Made by a program: the position numbers and the translations under genes. Positions 7,658 to 15,819 of a stretch of 64,000 bases of DNA are shown one piece after another. Each line of letters starts with the position of its first letter. The stretch's first letter is position 1. Location: assembly GCA_947497145.1 (NCBI GenBank), contig CANMFQ010000013.1, positions 1 through 64,000 on the forward strand, written 5' to 3'. The notes beneath the pieces were generated by a model. It made no database searches, was not told where the DNA came from, and saw nothing but the letters and a program-made list of their open reading frames with translations. This stretch comes from an uncultured Flavobacteriaceae bacterium. Its GTDB lineage: Bacteria; Bacteroidota; Bacteroidia; Flavobacteriales; Flavobacteriaceae.

Positions 7658-8212
7658 TTGAGCCACAAGAAAGAACACATAGACGTTTTATTACAATCGT
7701 GCCTAAAAGGAAACCAAACAGCCCAATTAGAAATTTATAATCGGTATTACAAAGCAATGTATAATACCGCGTTACGAATTGTAAAAGACAGCGCTGAAGC
7801 CGAAGATGTGATGCAAGAATCATTTTTAAAGGCATTTACAAAGTTAGACACCTTTAAAGGAGATGTAGCTTTTGGAGCTTGGCTTAAGCGCATTGTAATA
7901 AATAACAGTATATATCATTACAAAAAACAACAGAAAAAAAACGAAGTTGATTTGAATGATGTAATTTATAAGGTCGAAGATAATGACAGTAATGCTTTTG
8001 ATCATGCGTCAACAAAACAGAAGGCTCAAAAAGTAATGGAGACCATGAAATTATTGAAAGACAATTATAGAATTTCTTTGACCTTACATTTAATAGAAGG
8101 GTATGATTATGACGAAATAAGTGAGATTATGAATATCAGTTATGCCAATTGCAGAACGACCATCTCTAGGGCAAAAGAAAGTTTGAGAAACAAATTAACA
8201 ATAGCATACTAA
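7658..8212 (+). CDS. ECF-type RNA polymerase sigma factor
   Basis: The 184-residue sigma-70-family protein belongs to the extracytoplasmic-function group. Region 2 is at about residues 10-80 (YNRYYKAMYNTALRIVKDSAEAEDVMQESFLKAF). Region 4 is at about 125-180 (SLTLHLIEGYDYDEISEIMNIS, then helix-turn-helix ANCRTTISRAKESL). The track start is a TTG at 7658. No in-frame ATG occurs before residue 33, inside region 2, so a non-ATG start here or slightly upstream is required. The stop overlaps the next ATG by one base (TAATG), so it is translationally coupled to a membrane protein that is probably its anti-sigma factor. Targets are unknown; the two downstream surface-protein genes are the obvious candidates. 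Confidence 0.88.
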   Translation: MSHKKEHIDVLLQSCLKGNQTAQLEIYNRYYKAMYNTALRIVKDSAEAEDVMQESFLKAFTKLDTFKGDVAFGAWLKRIVINNSIYHYKKQQKKNEVDLNDVIYKVEDNDSNAFDHASTKQKAQKVMETMKLLKDNYRISLTLHLIEGYDYDEISEIMNISYANCRTTISRAKESLRNKLTIAY

Positions 8213-8772
8213 TGAAAGAAGATAATTTAGATACAATTTTTGACAGCCTTAAAGGCAACTTCGATACTGAAGAGCCCAACAATGGCCATCAACAAAGGTT
8301 TATTGAAAAGTTACAAGCTTCAAGTAATGTAGTTACTGTACACAAAAAAAAGAACGCTTGGATAAAACCGTGGTCTATTGCCGCCTCAGTGGCTATGCTT
8401 TGCGCCTTAGCATTCACCTTTTTTAATAACCAAAAAAGTATTGATGAGAAGGTTGCCGAAATATCACCTGAAGTATCAAAAACAGAATTTTACTTTGCTA
8501 ACCTCATTGAAGAACAAGTAAAAGAATTACAAAGCGAAAGCACACCTGAAACAAAAAAAATTATTGATGATACCATGGTGCAATTAAAAAAACTTGAAGA
8601 TAATTACAAAACACTAGAACAAGACCTTATAACAGGCGGTAATAGCAAAATCATTCTAAGCGCCATGATCACCAATTTTCAAACACGAATAAACCTTTTG
8701 CAAGACGTACTTGAACAAATAACAACGATAAAAGAACTAAAAAACAATACTGAGGTGCAAGCAACACTTTAA
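8212..8772 (+). CDS. Probable anti-sigma factor, single-pass membrane protein
   Basis: The 186-residue protein has a soluble N-terminus (about 1-45), one transmembrane helix (about 50-67, WSIAASVAMLCALAFTFF) and an external part with coiled-coil character (EEQVKELQSESTPETKK, then KLEDNYKTLEQDL). The gene overlaps the ECF sigma gene by one base. This order and topology are typical of a sigma/anti-sigma pair. The N-terminal region shows no zinc-binding HxxxCxxC motif, so it is not a ZAS-type anti-sigma and the function rests mainly on context. Confidence 0.65.
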   Translation: MKEDNLDTIFDSLKGNFDTEEPNNGHQQRFIEKLQASSNVVTVHKKKNAWIKPWSIAASVAMLCALAFTFFNNQKSIDEKVAEISPEVSKTEFYFANLIEEQVKELQSESTPETKKIIDDTMVQLKKLEDNYKTLEQDLITGGNSKIILSAMITNFQTRINLLQDVLEQITTIKELKNNTEVQATL

Positions 8773-8825
8773 AGCCGGTAAAAACACATCAGTTAACCTG
8801 CTAACAACATAAAAAAGTAAAAGAA

Positions 8826-9917
8826 ATGAAAATAACACTACAAAAAATATCGCTATCATTACTGTTGCTATTTCCGCTCCTACTTGCAGCTAGCGACGGA
8901 AATTGTTATGGCAAATACAGCAAAGAAAAAACAATAAAAAAAGAATTTTCTGTTGATGCAGACGCCGTTTTAAAGGTAGATAACAGTTACGGCAACCTCA
9001 ATATTACCTCATGGAATGAAAACCGTGTAGTTATTGAAGTTCATATAAAAACAGCTGGTAATAATGAAGAAAAGGTATTGAAAAAATTAAATCAAATTTC
9101 TGTTGATTTTGAAGCTACTAATCAGCTAGTATCTGCACGCACTGTTTTTGAAAAATCGCGTAGCAATTGGGGTTGGAACTGGGGTAGCAACAATGATGTA
9201 CATATGCAAATTAACTACACCATTAAAGTACCCATAAAAAATAACGTTCGATTAAATAACGACTACGGAAGTATTATTCTTGATCGTATTGATGGTCATG
9301 CCAAAATTAGTTGCGACTACGGGCGCTTAGAAATTGGAGAATTGAGAGGACGAAACAATGAACTAAATTTTGATTACACCTCAAAATCTACCATTGAGTT
9401 TATGAATAGCGGCACCATAAAAGCTGATTATTCAGACTTTACCATAGAAAAAGCAGGAGATTTAATCATTAAAGCCGATTACACAAATTCAACCATAAGA
9501 AGCATGAAAAACTTAGATTATTCAAGTGATTATGGCAATATCACCGTTGAATCTGCCGAAAATATTCAAGGTAATGGCAGCTATATTACCATAAAACTAG
9601 GCACTGTACATGGTAACGTAGCCATTAATACTGATTATGGTTCTGTAAAAATTGCTAAAATGGCTGCCGATGCAGGCAATGTAAAAATACACAGCGATTA
9701 CACAGGCATAAAAATTGGGTACGACCCCAATTATCATTTTAACTTTGAAATAAACACGTCATACGCAGGTGTTAGAGGTATTGATGATTTTGAGTTAAAC
9801 ATTAGCCAAGTTAAGAATACTAGTAAATACTACAAAGGGTATTATGGTAATGAAACAAGCCCTAATTTCATTGACCTTTCAAGTGATTATGGAGGCATTA
9901 CTTTATACCAAAATTAA
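8826..9917 (+). CDS. Secreted DUF4097-like beta-repeat protein
   Basis: The 363-residue protein has a signal peptide (residues 1-24 or so, LQKISLSLLLLFPLLLAAS) and a right-handed beta-strand repeat body. The body is marked by recurring DYG/DYT motifs (VDNSYGNLNI, LNNDYGSIIL, SCDYGRLEI, SSDYGNITV, NTDYGSVKI, SSDYGGITL). This is the pattern of DUF4097-type putative adhesin/envelope proteins often found beside ECF sigma genes. It follows the anti-sigma gene by 53 bp on the same strand, probably in one operon. Location is periplasmic or surface and the biochemical role is unknown. Confidence 0.75.
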   Translation: MKITLQKISLSLLLLFPLLLAASDGNCYGKYSKEKTIKKEFSVDADAVLKVDNSYGNLNITSWNENRVVIEVHIKTAGNNEEKVLKKLNQISVDFEATNQLVSARTVFEKSRSNWGWNWGSNNDVHMQINYTIKVPIKNNVRLNNDYGSIILDRIDGHAKISCDYGRLEIGELRGRNNELNFDYTSKSTIEFMNSGTIKADYSDFTIEKAGDLIIKADYTNSTIRSMKNLDYSSDYGNITVESAENIQGNGSYITIKLGTVHGNVAINTDYGSVKIAKMAADAGNVKIHSDYTGIKIGYDPNYHFNFEINTSYAGVRGIDDFELNISQVKNTSKYYKGYYGNETSPNFIDLSSDYGGITLYQN

Positions 9918-10054
9918 TATAGCACACACGCACTACATCGCAGGAATGCAGAGCATTAAAAAACGTTAAAAACAAACAGCAATCAGTCAATTTAGTACAA
10001 AGCAATAGCTGTATTTTTTTGACAAATTATAACTATCAATTAAAAATCAAACAC

Positions 10055-10777
10055 ATGAAAAAACTATTGAGCCTAAGTTTAGTATTTGTAACCATCTCTT
10101 GTGCTGCACAATGGGGTAAAAAAATAAAAGGAAACGGAAATGTGGTCACCATTGAAAGAAACGTTGGTGACTACGATGCCATTTCAGTAGCGGGTTGGTA
10201 TGACGTAGATTTAGTTGAAGGTAAGGAAGGAAAACTAACCTTAGAGGGAGAATCAAACCTATTAACACACATCAAAACCGAAGTAAAAAACGGAAGATTA
10301 GTAATTAAAATAGAAAACGGCTGTAATTTAAAACCTGCATCACCCAGAAACACTATAAAAATTACCGTTCCTGTTGAAGATATATCGTCAATTTCTCTAT
10401 CTGGTTCAGGTGATATTGTAGGTAAAACAACTATTAAAGCCGATGATTTTAAAACAAGCATGTCAGGTTCTGGCGATATCACTTTAGCTATTGAAGCTGA
10501 TGCTATAAACACCAGCATGTCAGGCTCTGGTGACATCAAACTAAGTGGGCGTACCAATAGTTTTGAGGCTCGGGTTTCAGGTAGCGGTGATATAAAAGCC
10601 TATACCCTTGAAGCAGATCATGTAGAGGCAACAGTTTCTGGCTCTGCTGATATAAAAATTACCGCAAACAAGAGTTTAAAAGCACGAGTATCAGGTTCTG
10701 GAGATATTAGCTACCGTGGTAATCCAGATAAGGTAGACACCAAATCTTCAGGTTCAGGAGATATTTCAAAAGCATAA
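10055..10777 (+). CDS. Head-GIN domain (DUF2807) secreted protein
   Basis: The track begins at a TTG (10019), but the ATG at 10055 gives the proper signal peptide MKKLLSLSLVFVTISCAAQW, so I use it. The mature protein of about 220 residues is a beta-solenoid made of repeats ending in SGSGDI, at least seven copies (SLSGSGDIVG, SMSGSGDITL, SMSGSGDIKL, RVSGSGDIKA, TVSGSADIKI, RVSGSGDISY, KSSGSGDISK). This is the DUF2807 GIN motif. A Cys at the end of the hydrophobic core could make it a lipoprotein. It is the last gene of the sigma-led cluster and is followed by a terminator. Confidence 0.82.
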   Translation: MKKLLSLSLVFVTISCAAQWGKKIKGNGNVVTIERNVGDYDAISVAGWYDVDLVEGKEGKLTLEGESNLLTHIKTEVKNGRLVIKIENGCNLKPASPRNTIKITVPVEDISSISLSGSGDIVGKTTIKADDFKTSMSGSGDITLAIEADAINTSMSGSGDIKLSGRTNSFEARVSGSGDIKAYTLEADHVEATVSGSADIKITANKSLKARVSGSGDISYRGNPDKVDTKSSGSGDISKA

Positions 10778-10857
10778 AACGGAGCTTATTCATCAATCAA
10801 AAACGCCCTTAAATTTATTTGTAAAAATTTATAGGTAATCAACATCGCTAATCAAAC

Positions 10858-10888
10858 AAAAAGTCTCTTTCATCAAGAGGCTTTTTTT
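10858..10888 (+). terminator. Terminator after the GIN-domain gene
   Basis: AAAAAGTCTCTT / AAGAGGCTTTTTTT has a 5-nt loop, one G-U pair and a T7 tract. It lies 80 bp after the stop. Confidence 0.85.
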
Positions 10889-11008
10889 ATGGTACAAACT
10901 CAGCCGTAGCACTAAAAAGAGCACAAACCCAAGCACTATTACCCTAGCGTATTGCACCCCAACCAAACAGTAGCAGCTACAATCGTTTTCTAAAAAAGGC
11001 CAAAATGC

Positions 11009-11037
11009 TTTCATTTATCTATTTAAATGTAAATTTG
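11009..11037 (+). promoter_or_regulatory. Candidate SulP promoter, nearly leaderless
   Basis: TTTC (11009-11012), a 17-nt spacer and a perfect TAAATTTG (11030-11037). The SulP ATG is at 11042, only 4 nt after the -7 box, so the transcript would begin at or near the start codon if this promoter is used. Confidence 0.45.
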
Positions 11038-11041
11038 ACCA

Positions 11042-12781
11042 ATGCAAAAAGTATTTCCATTTCTGGCATGGTTATCAAATTATAAGCGAACCGATTTTTT
11101 AAGCGATTTGGTAGCAGGGCTTACCGTAGGTGTTATTTTAATTCCGCAGGGCATGGCGTATGCTATGATTGCTGGCCTCCCTCCTGTTTACGGACTTTAT
11201 GCTTCCATTTTTCCGCTCTTAGTATATATGTTTTTAGGCACCTCCAGGCATTTAGCGCTGGGGCCTGTTGCTATGGACTCGCTATTAGTAGCCGCAGGCT
11301 TAGGCACGCTCACTATTCATGGGGTAGAAAATTATATTGCCATGGCCATTTTTTTGGCTTTCATGGTAGGTGCAATACAACTGCTTTTAGGAATATGCCG
11401 TATGGGCTTTTTGGTGAATTTTTTATCAAAACCCGTTATTAGCGGCTTTACCTCAGCTGCAGCACTAATTATTATTTTTAGCCAACTCAAACATTTACTG
11501 GGTACCAACATTGAAAAAAGTAATAAATTTCACCAATTACTACTCAATGCTTTTGAAAAAATTTCAGAAACTAACAGCTATGATTTCGTCATTGGCATTC
11601 TAGGTATTGTAATCATCATTGGATTAAAAAAATGGAGCAAAAAAATACCTTCGATACTCTTTGTAGTTATTTTAGGAATTCTTGCTGTATACTTCTTCAA
11701 TCTAAGTACTTATGGTATTAAAATTGTGGGTACTATCCCTACAGGATTACCCAACTTCGCCATTCCCAACATCAATTTAGATAATGTGCTAAGTATATGG
11801 CCCATAGCTTTAACACTCGCTCTAGTTGGCTATCTTGAAACCATATCAATTGGTAAGGCGCTTGAAGAAAAAGCAGGTATCGAAACTGTAGACTCCAATC
11901 AAGAACTTGTTGCCTTAGGCTTTTCAAATATTATTGGCTCATTTTTTCAATCATACCCAGCCACAGCTAGTTTTTCTCGATCGGCAATCAACGGAGACGC
12001 AGGAGCCCGAACCAATTTATCAGCAATATTTGCTGTTATCTTAGTGGTGCTTACCCTATTGTTTTTAACACCTTTATTTTACTATTTACCCAATGCTATT
12101 TTGGCAAGTATTATCATGGTTTCTGTTTTTGGACTGATTGATTTGTCATACGCAAAAAATCTATGGAATAACCGTAAAGACGAGTTCATAGGTTTGGTTG
12201 TCACCTTTTTAACGACCCTTTTTGCAGGTATTCCGCAAGGCATCTTGGTAGGCGTTTTATTTTCATTATTGCTTATGGTATACCGTACTTCAAAACCCCA
12301 TTTTGCCGTTTTAGGGAATATAAAAGGAACCGAATACTATAAAAACATACAACGCTTTGGTGACGAAGTAGTTGAACGCAACGACCTTTTAATTGTTCGG
12401 TTTGATGCCCAACTATATTTTGGCAACGCCAGTTTTTTTAAGAGAGAACTATTTAAACACATTGATGCCAAAGGCAGCACCCTCCAAGGAGTCATATTAA
12501 ATGCCGAATCAATAAACTATATTGACAGTAGCGCGGCACAAATGCTTACAAAGGTTATTGCTGAAATACATGAGCGCAATATTCAGTTTTATATTGCCGG
12601 CGCCATTGGTCCTGCAAGAGATATTATTTTTAGTAGCGGTATTATTGGTGAATTACACAAAGAGTTCCTTTTTGTAAAAACTAAAGAAGCCGTAGCCTAT
12701 TTTGATGACCCCAGTACTATTTCTATCTTACAAGAAAAAATAGCCAATCAAAACCGGACGAAATTAAACAGAAAAACATAA
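11042..12781 (+). CDS. SulP-family anion transporter with STAS domain
   Basis: This is an inner-membrane secondary transporter of the SulP/SLC26 family (sulfate, bicarbonate or other anions). The 579-residue protein has the family start PFLAWLSNYKRTDFLSDLVAGLTVGVILIPQGMAYAMIAGLPP, many hydrophobic helices to about residue 420, and a C-terminal cytosolic STAS domain (about 440-555) with the typical AESINYIDSSAAQML segment. The length is normal. The start is secure because the conserved first helix begins at residue 5. Substrate cannot be read from sequence. The neighbouring MBL-rhodanese gene handles sulfur, which makes sulfate or a sulfur oxyanion plausible, but many flavobacterial SulPs carry bicarbonate. 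Confidence 0.9.
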   Translation: MQKVFPFLAWLSNYKRTDFLSDLVAGLTVGVILIPQGMAYAMIAGLPPVYGLYASIFPLLVYMFLGTSRHLALGPVAMDSLLVAAGLGTLTIHGVENYIAMAIFLAFMVGAIQLLLGICRMGFLVNFLSKPVISGFTSAAALIIIFSQLKHLLGTNIEKSNKFHQLLLNAFEKISETNSYDFVIGILGIVIIIGLKKWSKKIPSILFVVILGILAVYFFNLSTYGIKIVGTIPTGLPNFAIPNINLDNVLSIWPIALTLALVGYLETISIGKALEEKAGIETVDSNQELVALGFSNIIGSFFQSYPATASFSRSAINGDAGARTNLSAIFAVILVVLTLLFLTPLFYYLPNAILASIIMVSVFGLIDLSYAKNLWNNRKDEFIGLVVTFLTTLFAGIPQGILVGVLFSLLLMVYRTSKPHFAVLGNIKGTEYYKNIQRFGDEVVERNDLLIVRFDAQLYFGNASFFKRELFKHIDAKGSTLQGVILNAESINYIDSSAAQMLTKVIAEIHERNIQFYIAGAIGPARDIIFSSGIIGELHKEFLFVKTKEAVAYFDDPSTISILQEKIANQNRTKLNRKT

Positions 12782-12958
12782 GAAAATTTACAGAAGCCTT
12801 ACTTTTGCACCCAACATACCTAATAGTAGCTTACTGTCTTGGTAGTCAGCACCCAAAAAGAGGGCAAAGAACAACAAAGAGTATTATAATAAACGACTAA
12901 TATGAGCTCAAAATAAGTTTTGGGTTAATACCCCATAACAGGGGCAATACATGAATTT

Positions 12959-14368
12959 ATGAATATAGAACAAATATATACAGGCTGTTTAGCACAAGGA
13001 GCATATTACATTGAAAGTAACGGAGAGGTTGCTATCATTGATCCGCTAAGAGAAGTACAACCTTACTTAGACCGTGCTAAACGCGACCAAGCGAAGATTA
13101 AATATATTTTTGAAACTCATTTTCATGCCGATTTTGTCAGTGGCCATGTTACTCTTTCTCAACAAAGTGGTGCTCCTATTGTATTTGGCCCTCAAGCAAA
13201 CCCTAGTTTTGAAGCCATAATAGCCAAAGACGAACAAGAGTTTAAGCTTGGTGATATTACCATTACGGTTTTGCACACCCCAGGGCATACCATGGAAAGC
13301 ACCACCTATCTTTTAAAAGATGCCCAAGGTAAAGATCATGCTATTTTTTCAGGAGACACCTTGTTTTTGGGTGATGTTGGCAGACCCGATTTAGCGCAAA
13401 AAGCGGCTGAAATGACCCAGGAGGATTTAGCTGGAATTTTATATGACAGTTTACGAACCAAAATAATGCCTTTGGCTGATGATGTTATTGTATACCCCGC
13501 TCATGGGGCTGGCTCTGCCTGTGGTAAAAATATGATGAAAGAAACGGTAGACACCCTAGGCAACCAAAAAAAGGTAAACTACGCCCTACGTGCCGATATG
13601 ACAAAGGAAGAGTTTATAACAGAAGTTACTGATGGTCTTTTGCCACCACCAAAATACTTTCCTTTAAATGTAAAAATGAACAAAGAAGGCTATGAAGATA
13701 TTGCCGCTGTACTAGACAGAGGAACTACCGCATTATCACCCGATGATTTTGAAACAGCTGCCAATGAAACAGGTGCTTTAGTACTTGATGTACGTCACCA
13801 AAATGATTTTGTAAAAGGCCATATACCACGGGCCATTTTTATTGGCTTAAATGGCGATTTCGCTCCTTGGGTGGGTGCCCTTATTGCTGATACCAAACAG
13901 CCTATATTATTGGTTATACCTGAAGGAAAAGAAAAAGAGACCATTACCCGACTGTCAAGAGTTGGTTTTGATGGCACTATTGGCTATTTAAACGGAAGTT
14001 TTGATGCATGGGTAAAAGCTGGAAAAGAATTTGATACCATCACCTCCCTCCCTGCCGATGAAGTAACACCAAAAATAAATAAAAAAGAAGCCGTAGTTTT
14101 TGACGTTAGAAAAGAAGGGGAATTTCAAGCAGAACATATTGCAAATGCCAAGCACACCCCCTTAAGCGCATTAAACACCTATTTAGGTGAGTTTCCATCA
14201 GCAGGTACGTTTTATGTGCATTGTGCAGGAGGGTATCGTTCGGTAATTGCTGCTTCTATTCTAAAAAGTAGGGGTATTCATAATTTTATTGATATCGCAG
14301 GCGGGTTTGGTGCGCTTAAAAAATCAGGTGCCGAGGTTACTGATTATGTGTGCCCTTCAACTTTATGA
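12959..14368 (+). CDS. MBL-fold hydrolase fused to two rhodanese domains (persulfide dioxygenase-like)
   Basis: Residues 1-250 form a metallo-beta-lactamase-fold domain with the metal motif THFHADFVSGH (His54, His56, Asp58, His63), then HTPGHTMES, FSGDTLFLGDVGRPD and YPAHGAGSACG. This matches the ETHE1/BlhA-type persulfide dioxygenase group. Two rhodanese domains follow. The first (about 258-350) has no Cys at the active-site loop (LLVIPEGKEKE) and is probably structural. The second (about 365-465) keeps it as HCAGGYRS (Cys422). The fusion would oxidise glutathione- or protein-bound persulfide and pass sulfane sulfur. The ATG at 12959 overlaps an out-of-frame ATG at 12951 that stops after three codons. 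Role in sulfide detoxification is inferred from family. Confidence 0.9.
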   Translation: MNIEQIYTGCLAQGAYYIESNGEVAIIDPLREVQPYLDRAKRDQAKIKYIFETHFHADFVSGHVTLSQQSGAPIVFGPQANPSFEAIIAKDEQEFKLGDITITVLHTPGHTMESTTYLLKDAQGKDHAIFSGDTLFLGDVGRPDLAQKAAEMTQEDLAGILYDSLRTKIMPLADDVIVYPAHGAGSACGKNMMKETVDTLGNQKKVNYALRADMTKEEFITEVTDGLLPPPKYFPLNVKMNKEGYEDIAAVLDRGTTALSPDDFETAANETGALVLDVRHQNDFVKGHIPRAIFIGLNGDFAPWVGALIADTKQPILLVIPEGKEKETITRLSRVGFDGTIGYLNGSFDAWVKAGKEFDTITSLPADEVTPKINKKEAVVFDVRKEGEFQAEHIANAKHTPLSALNTYLGEFPSAGTFYVHCAGGYRSVIAASILKSRGIHNFIDIAGGFGALKKSGAEVTDYVCPSTL

Positions 14369-14479
14369 TGGTTTGCCATTAGTGTGATGCTATTAAACAA
14401 TAATAACTACCCCTTTGTACGGTACGTACGCCCTATAAAGGCAGCTGTATTAACTAAACTGACCGCTTTGTTGGCACTC

Positions 14480-14619
14480 TGTGGAGATGATTGCATTAGC
14501 GATGCTTTTATGATGATTAATTCATGCACCCCTATTAAAGTGCTTTTAAAACATTTGGCTGCAAAACCACCCATGTAGTAACAAATACTTTTACATCTAT
14601 TAAAAATCGCTTAGATTAG
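14480..14619 (+). pseudogene. Second tyrosine recombinase C-terminal remnant
   Basis: Plus-strand reading gives CTPIKVLLKHLAA and then, after a one-base shift, KTTHVVTNTFTSIKNRLD-stop. This corresponds to the LGH...KTT...YTHV...IK.PLD end of XerC/IntI-like recombinases, but several residues including the active-site Tyr segment are deleted. The tail and what follows it match the remnant at 723-960. The overlapping ORF at 14384-14578 in the track is not a real gene. Confidence 0.65.
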
Positions 14620-14675
14620 TACTACTAAAAAAAGAAATGTACGTACTTGAGTACGGTTATACAATTGTTGGCAAA
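14570..14675 (+). repeat. Recombinase-tail/att-like module, copy 2
   Basis: This is the same module as 669-772 (minus strand): CCCATGTAG...AACAAATACTTTTA, then CTTAGATTAG (stop), AAAAAAGAAATGTAC, the perfect dyad GTACTtgAGTAC, and TATACAATTGTTGGCAAA. The RDD gene starts 8 bp after its end. Confidence 0.7.
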
Positions 14676-14683
14676 CATTTCAG

Positions 14684-15256
14684 ATGAGCGAAAGCGAATA
14701 CAAAGGAATTCTACATAAACATGTAAATCAGCTTGCGAATATCAACCCGAGATTTCATAGAATTTCGAGTATGCTATTGGACCATATGTATATGTCGATA
14801 GTTACAGTTCCACCTTTGGGTCTGTTAATGATACTCATGACTACTGGGATTTTAAAATTTAGCGACCAACTTTTGAGAATTGGTTACTTATCTATGTTCT
14901 TCATTTATCTCAATAAAGACTTTTTTAAAGCAAAAAGTCCAGCCAAAAGGATTTTAGGTTATCAAGTAATTAATCGAAAAAATGGAGAACGTGCCAATGA
15001 GTTACAATGCTTTATTAGAAATCTAACTATATGTGTCATCTGGCCACTAGAAGTAATCATCGGACTTATTAACCCTGAAAGACGCATTGGAGATTTCTTG
15101 GCCAATACTAAAGTCATAAAATCGGATAAGGAAAAGCTAAAAACAATCTGGATAGATTTTAAAAATATTCGTTTAAAGCCAAGCTATTTGCTTATTATTA
15201 TTATCGGAATAATATATTTTTATGGCGTTAATAAATTAATGATAAGATTAGAATGA
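14684..15256 (+). CDS. RDD-family membrane protein
   Basis: The 190-residue protein has an RDD domain: a first membrane segment (about 38-62, YMSIVTVPPLGLLMILMTTGIL), KRILGYQVINRKNGERANELQC, a second region ICVIWPLEVIIGLINPERRIGDFLANTKVI, and a final helix (about 165-182, YLLIIIIGIIYFYG). The family members are small membrane proteins of varied, mostly unknown function. The gene begins directly after a recombinase-tail module and is followed at once by a group II intron end on the opposite strand. It looks like a mobile cassette and not part of the flanking operons. Confidence 0.8.
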   Translation: MSESEYKGILHKHVNQLANINPRFHRISSMLLDHMYMSIVTVPPLGLLMILMTTGILKFSDQLLRIGYLSMFFIYLNKDFFKAKSPAKRILGYQVINRKNGERANELQCFIRNLTICVIWPLEVIIGLINPERRIGDFLANTKVIKSDKEKLKTIWIDFKNIRLKPSYLLIIIIGIIYFYGVNKLMIRLE

Positions 15257-15269
15257 AAACGATTTACCA

Positions 15270-15440
15270 GTCGAGTAAGCAAAGGGAATTTCACCCCTAA
15301 ATGGCACACAGAACCGTACGTGATAGTCCCGCGTAATACAGCTCTTGTTAAACAGTCTTTGGTTTAAGTTCTAATGAACTTATAACCCAGCTTACTAATG
15401 GTTCAAGACCTTACCCCTCACCATAAGGGATTTGCATTGG
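15270..15440 (-). mobile_element. 3' remnant of a group II intron (domain V/VI)
   Basis: The minus strand carries GAGCTGTATTACGCGG... CACGTACGGTTCTGTG (15311-15344), the domain V pattern with pairable ends GAGCTGTA/TACGGTTC. This is followed by GGGGTGAAATTCCC and the end sequence CTTACTCGACT at about 15270, as in many bacterial group II introns. The stretch up to about 15440 (GGTGAGGGGTAAGGTCTTGAACC...) resembles the region upstream of domain V. No reverse-transcriptase ORF remains, so the intron is a fragment. It abuts the RDD gene end in the opposite orientation. Confidence 0.7.
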
Positions 15441-15819
15441 TTTGTAATATCCAATTATGACAATGTAGAAATTGCCGACCAAATTTCGATAATTCCAACT
15501 TAACGCTTTCAAAATAACGGAAATTGGCAACCATGTTTGTATCCAGCTTTTATAACCCATAATTCATCTTCTCTTCTTACTAAGTCAAATCATTTGGTAT
15601 AAAATACCGATTAAATCAAATAGCACATAAAATGAGGATTTAAACATAATTCAAATTTAAGTAAGATATTTACTACAGTAAATGTAGGTTTTATGCAATT
15701 TTATACATTATACTACGTTTTATCCTGTATTATGAGCATTTAATCGATTTTTTCAATACTACAAGAATTGAATACACTAGCAAAAAACGCTTTCAGGTAT
15801 ACATTAATAATTAGTAAAA
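15441..15819. other. Non-coding gap before the fibre locus
   Basis: On the minus strand a weak, stop-interrupted reading (VANFRYFESVKLELSKFG, then FLHCHNWILQ) at about 15430-15560 may be the tail of an element-borne ORF. From about 15570 to 15819 the sequence is AT-rich upstream region with no gene or clear promoter that I can support. Confidence 0.3.

Noticed and set aside
10390-10777. Possible CRISPR-like or tandem DNA repeats in the GIN-domain gene
   Set aside because: The repeats are codons for SGSGDI motifs in a coding frame with unequal spacing, so this is protein repetition.
14384-14578. 64-residue ORF in the track
   Set aside because: It overlaps the recombinase remnant in part of the same frame and continues into random sequence, with no independent gene evidence.
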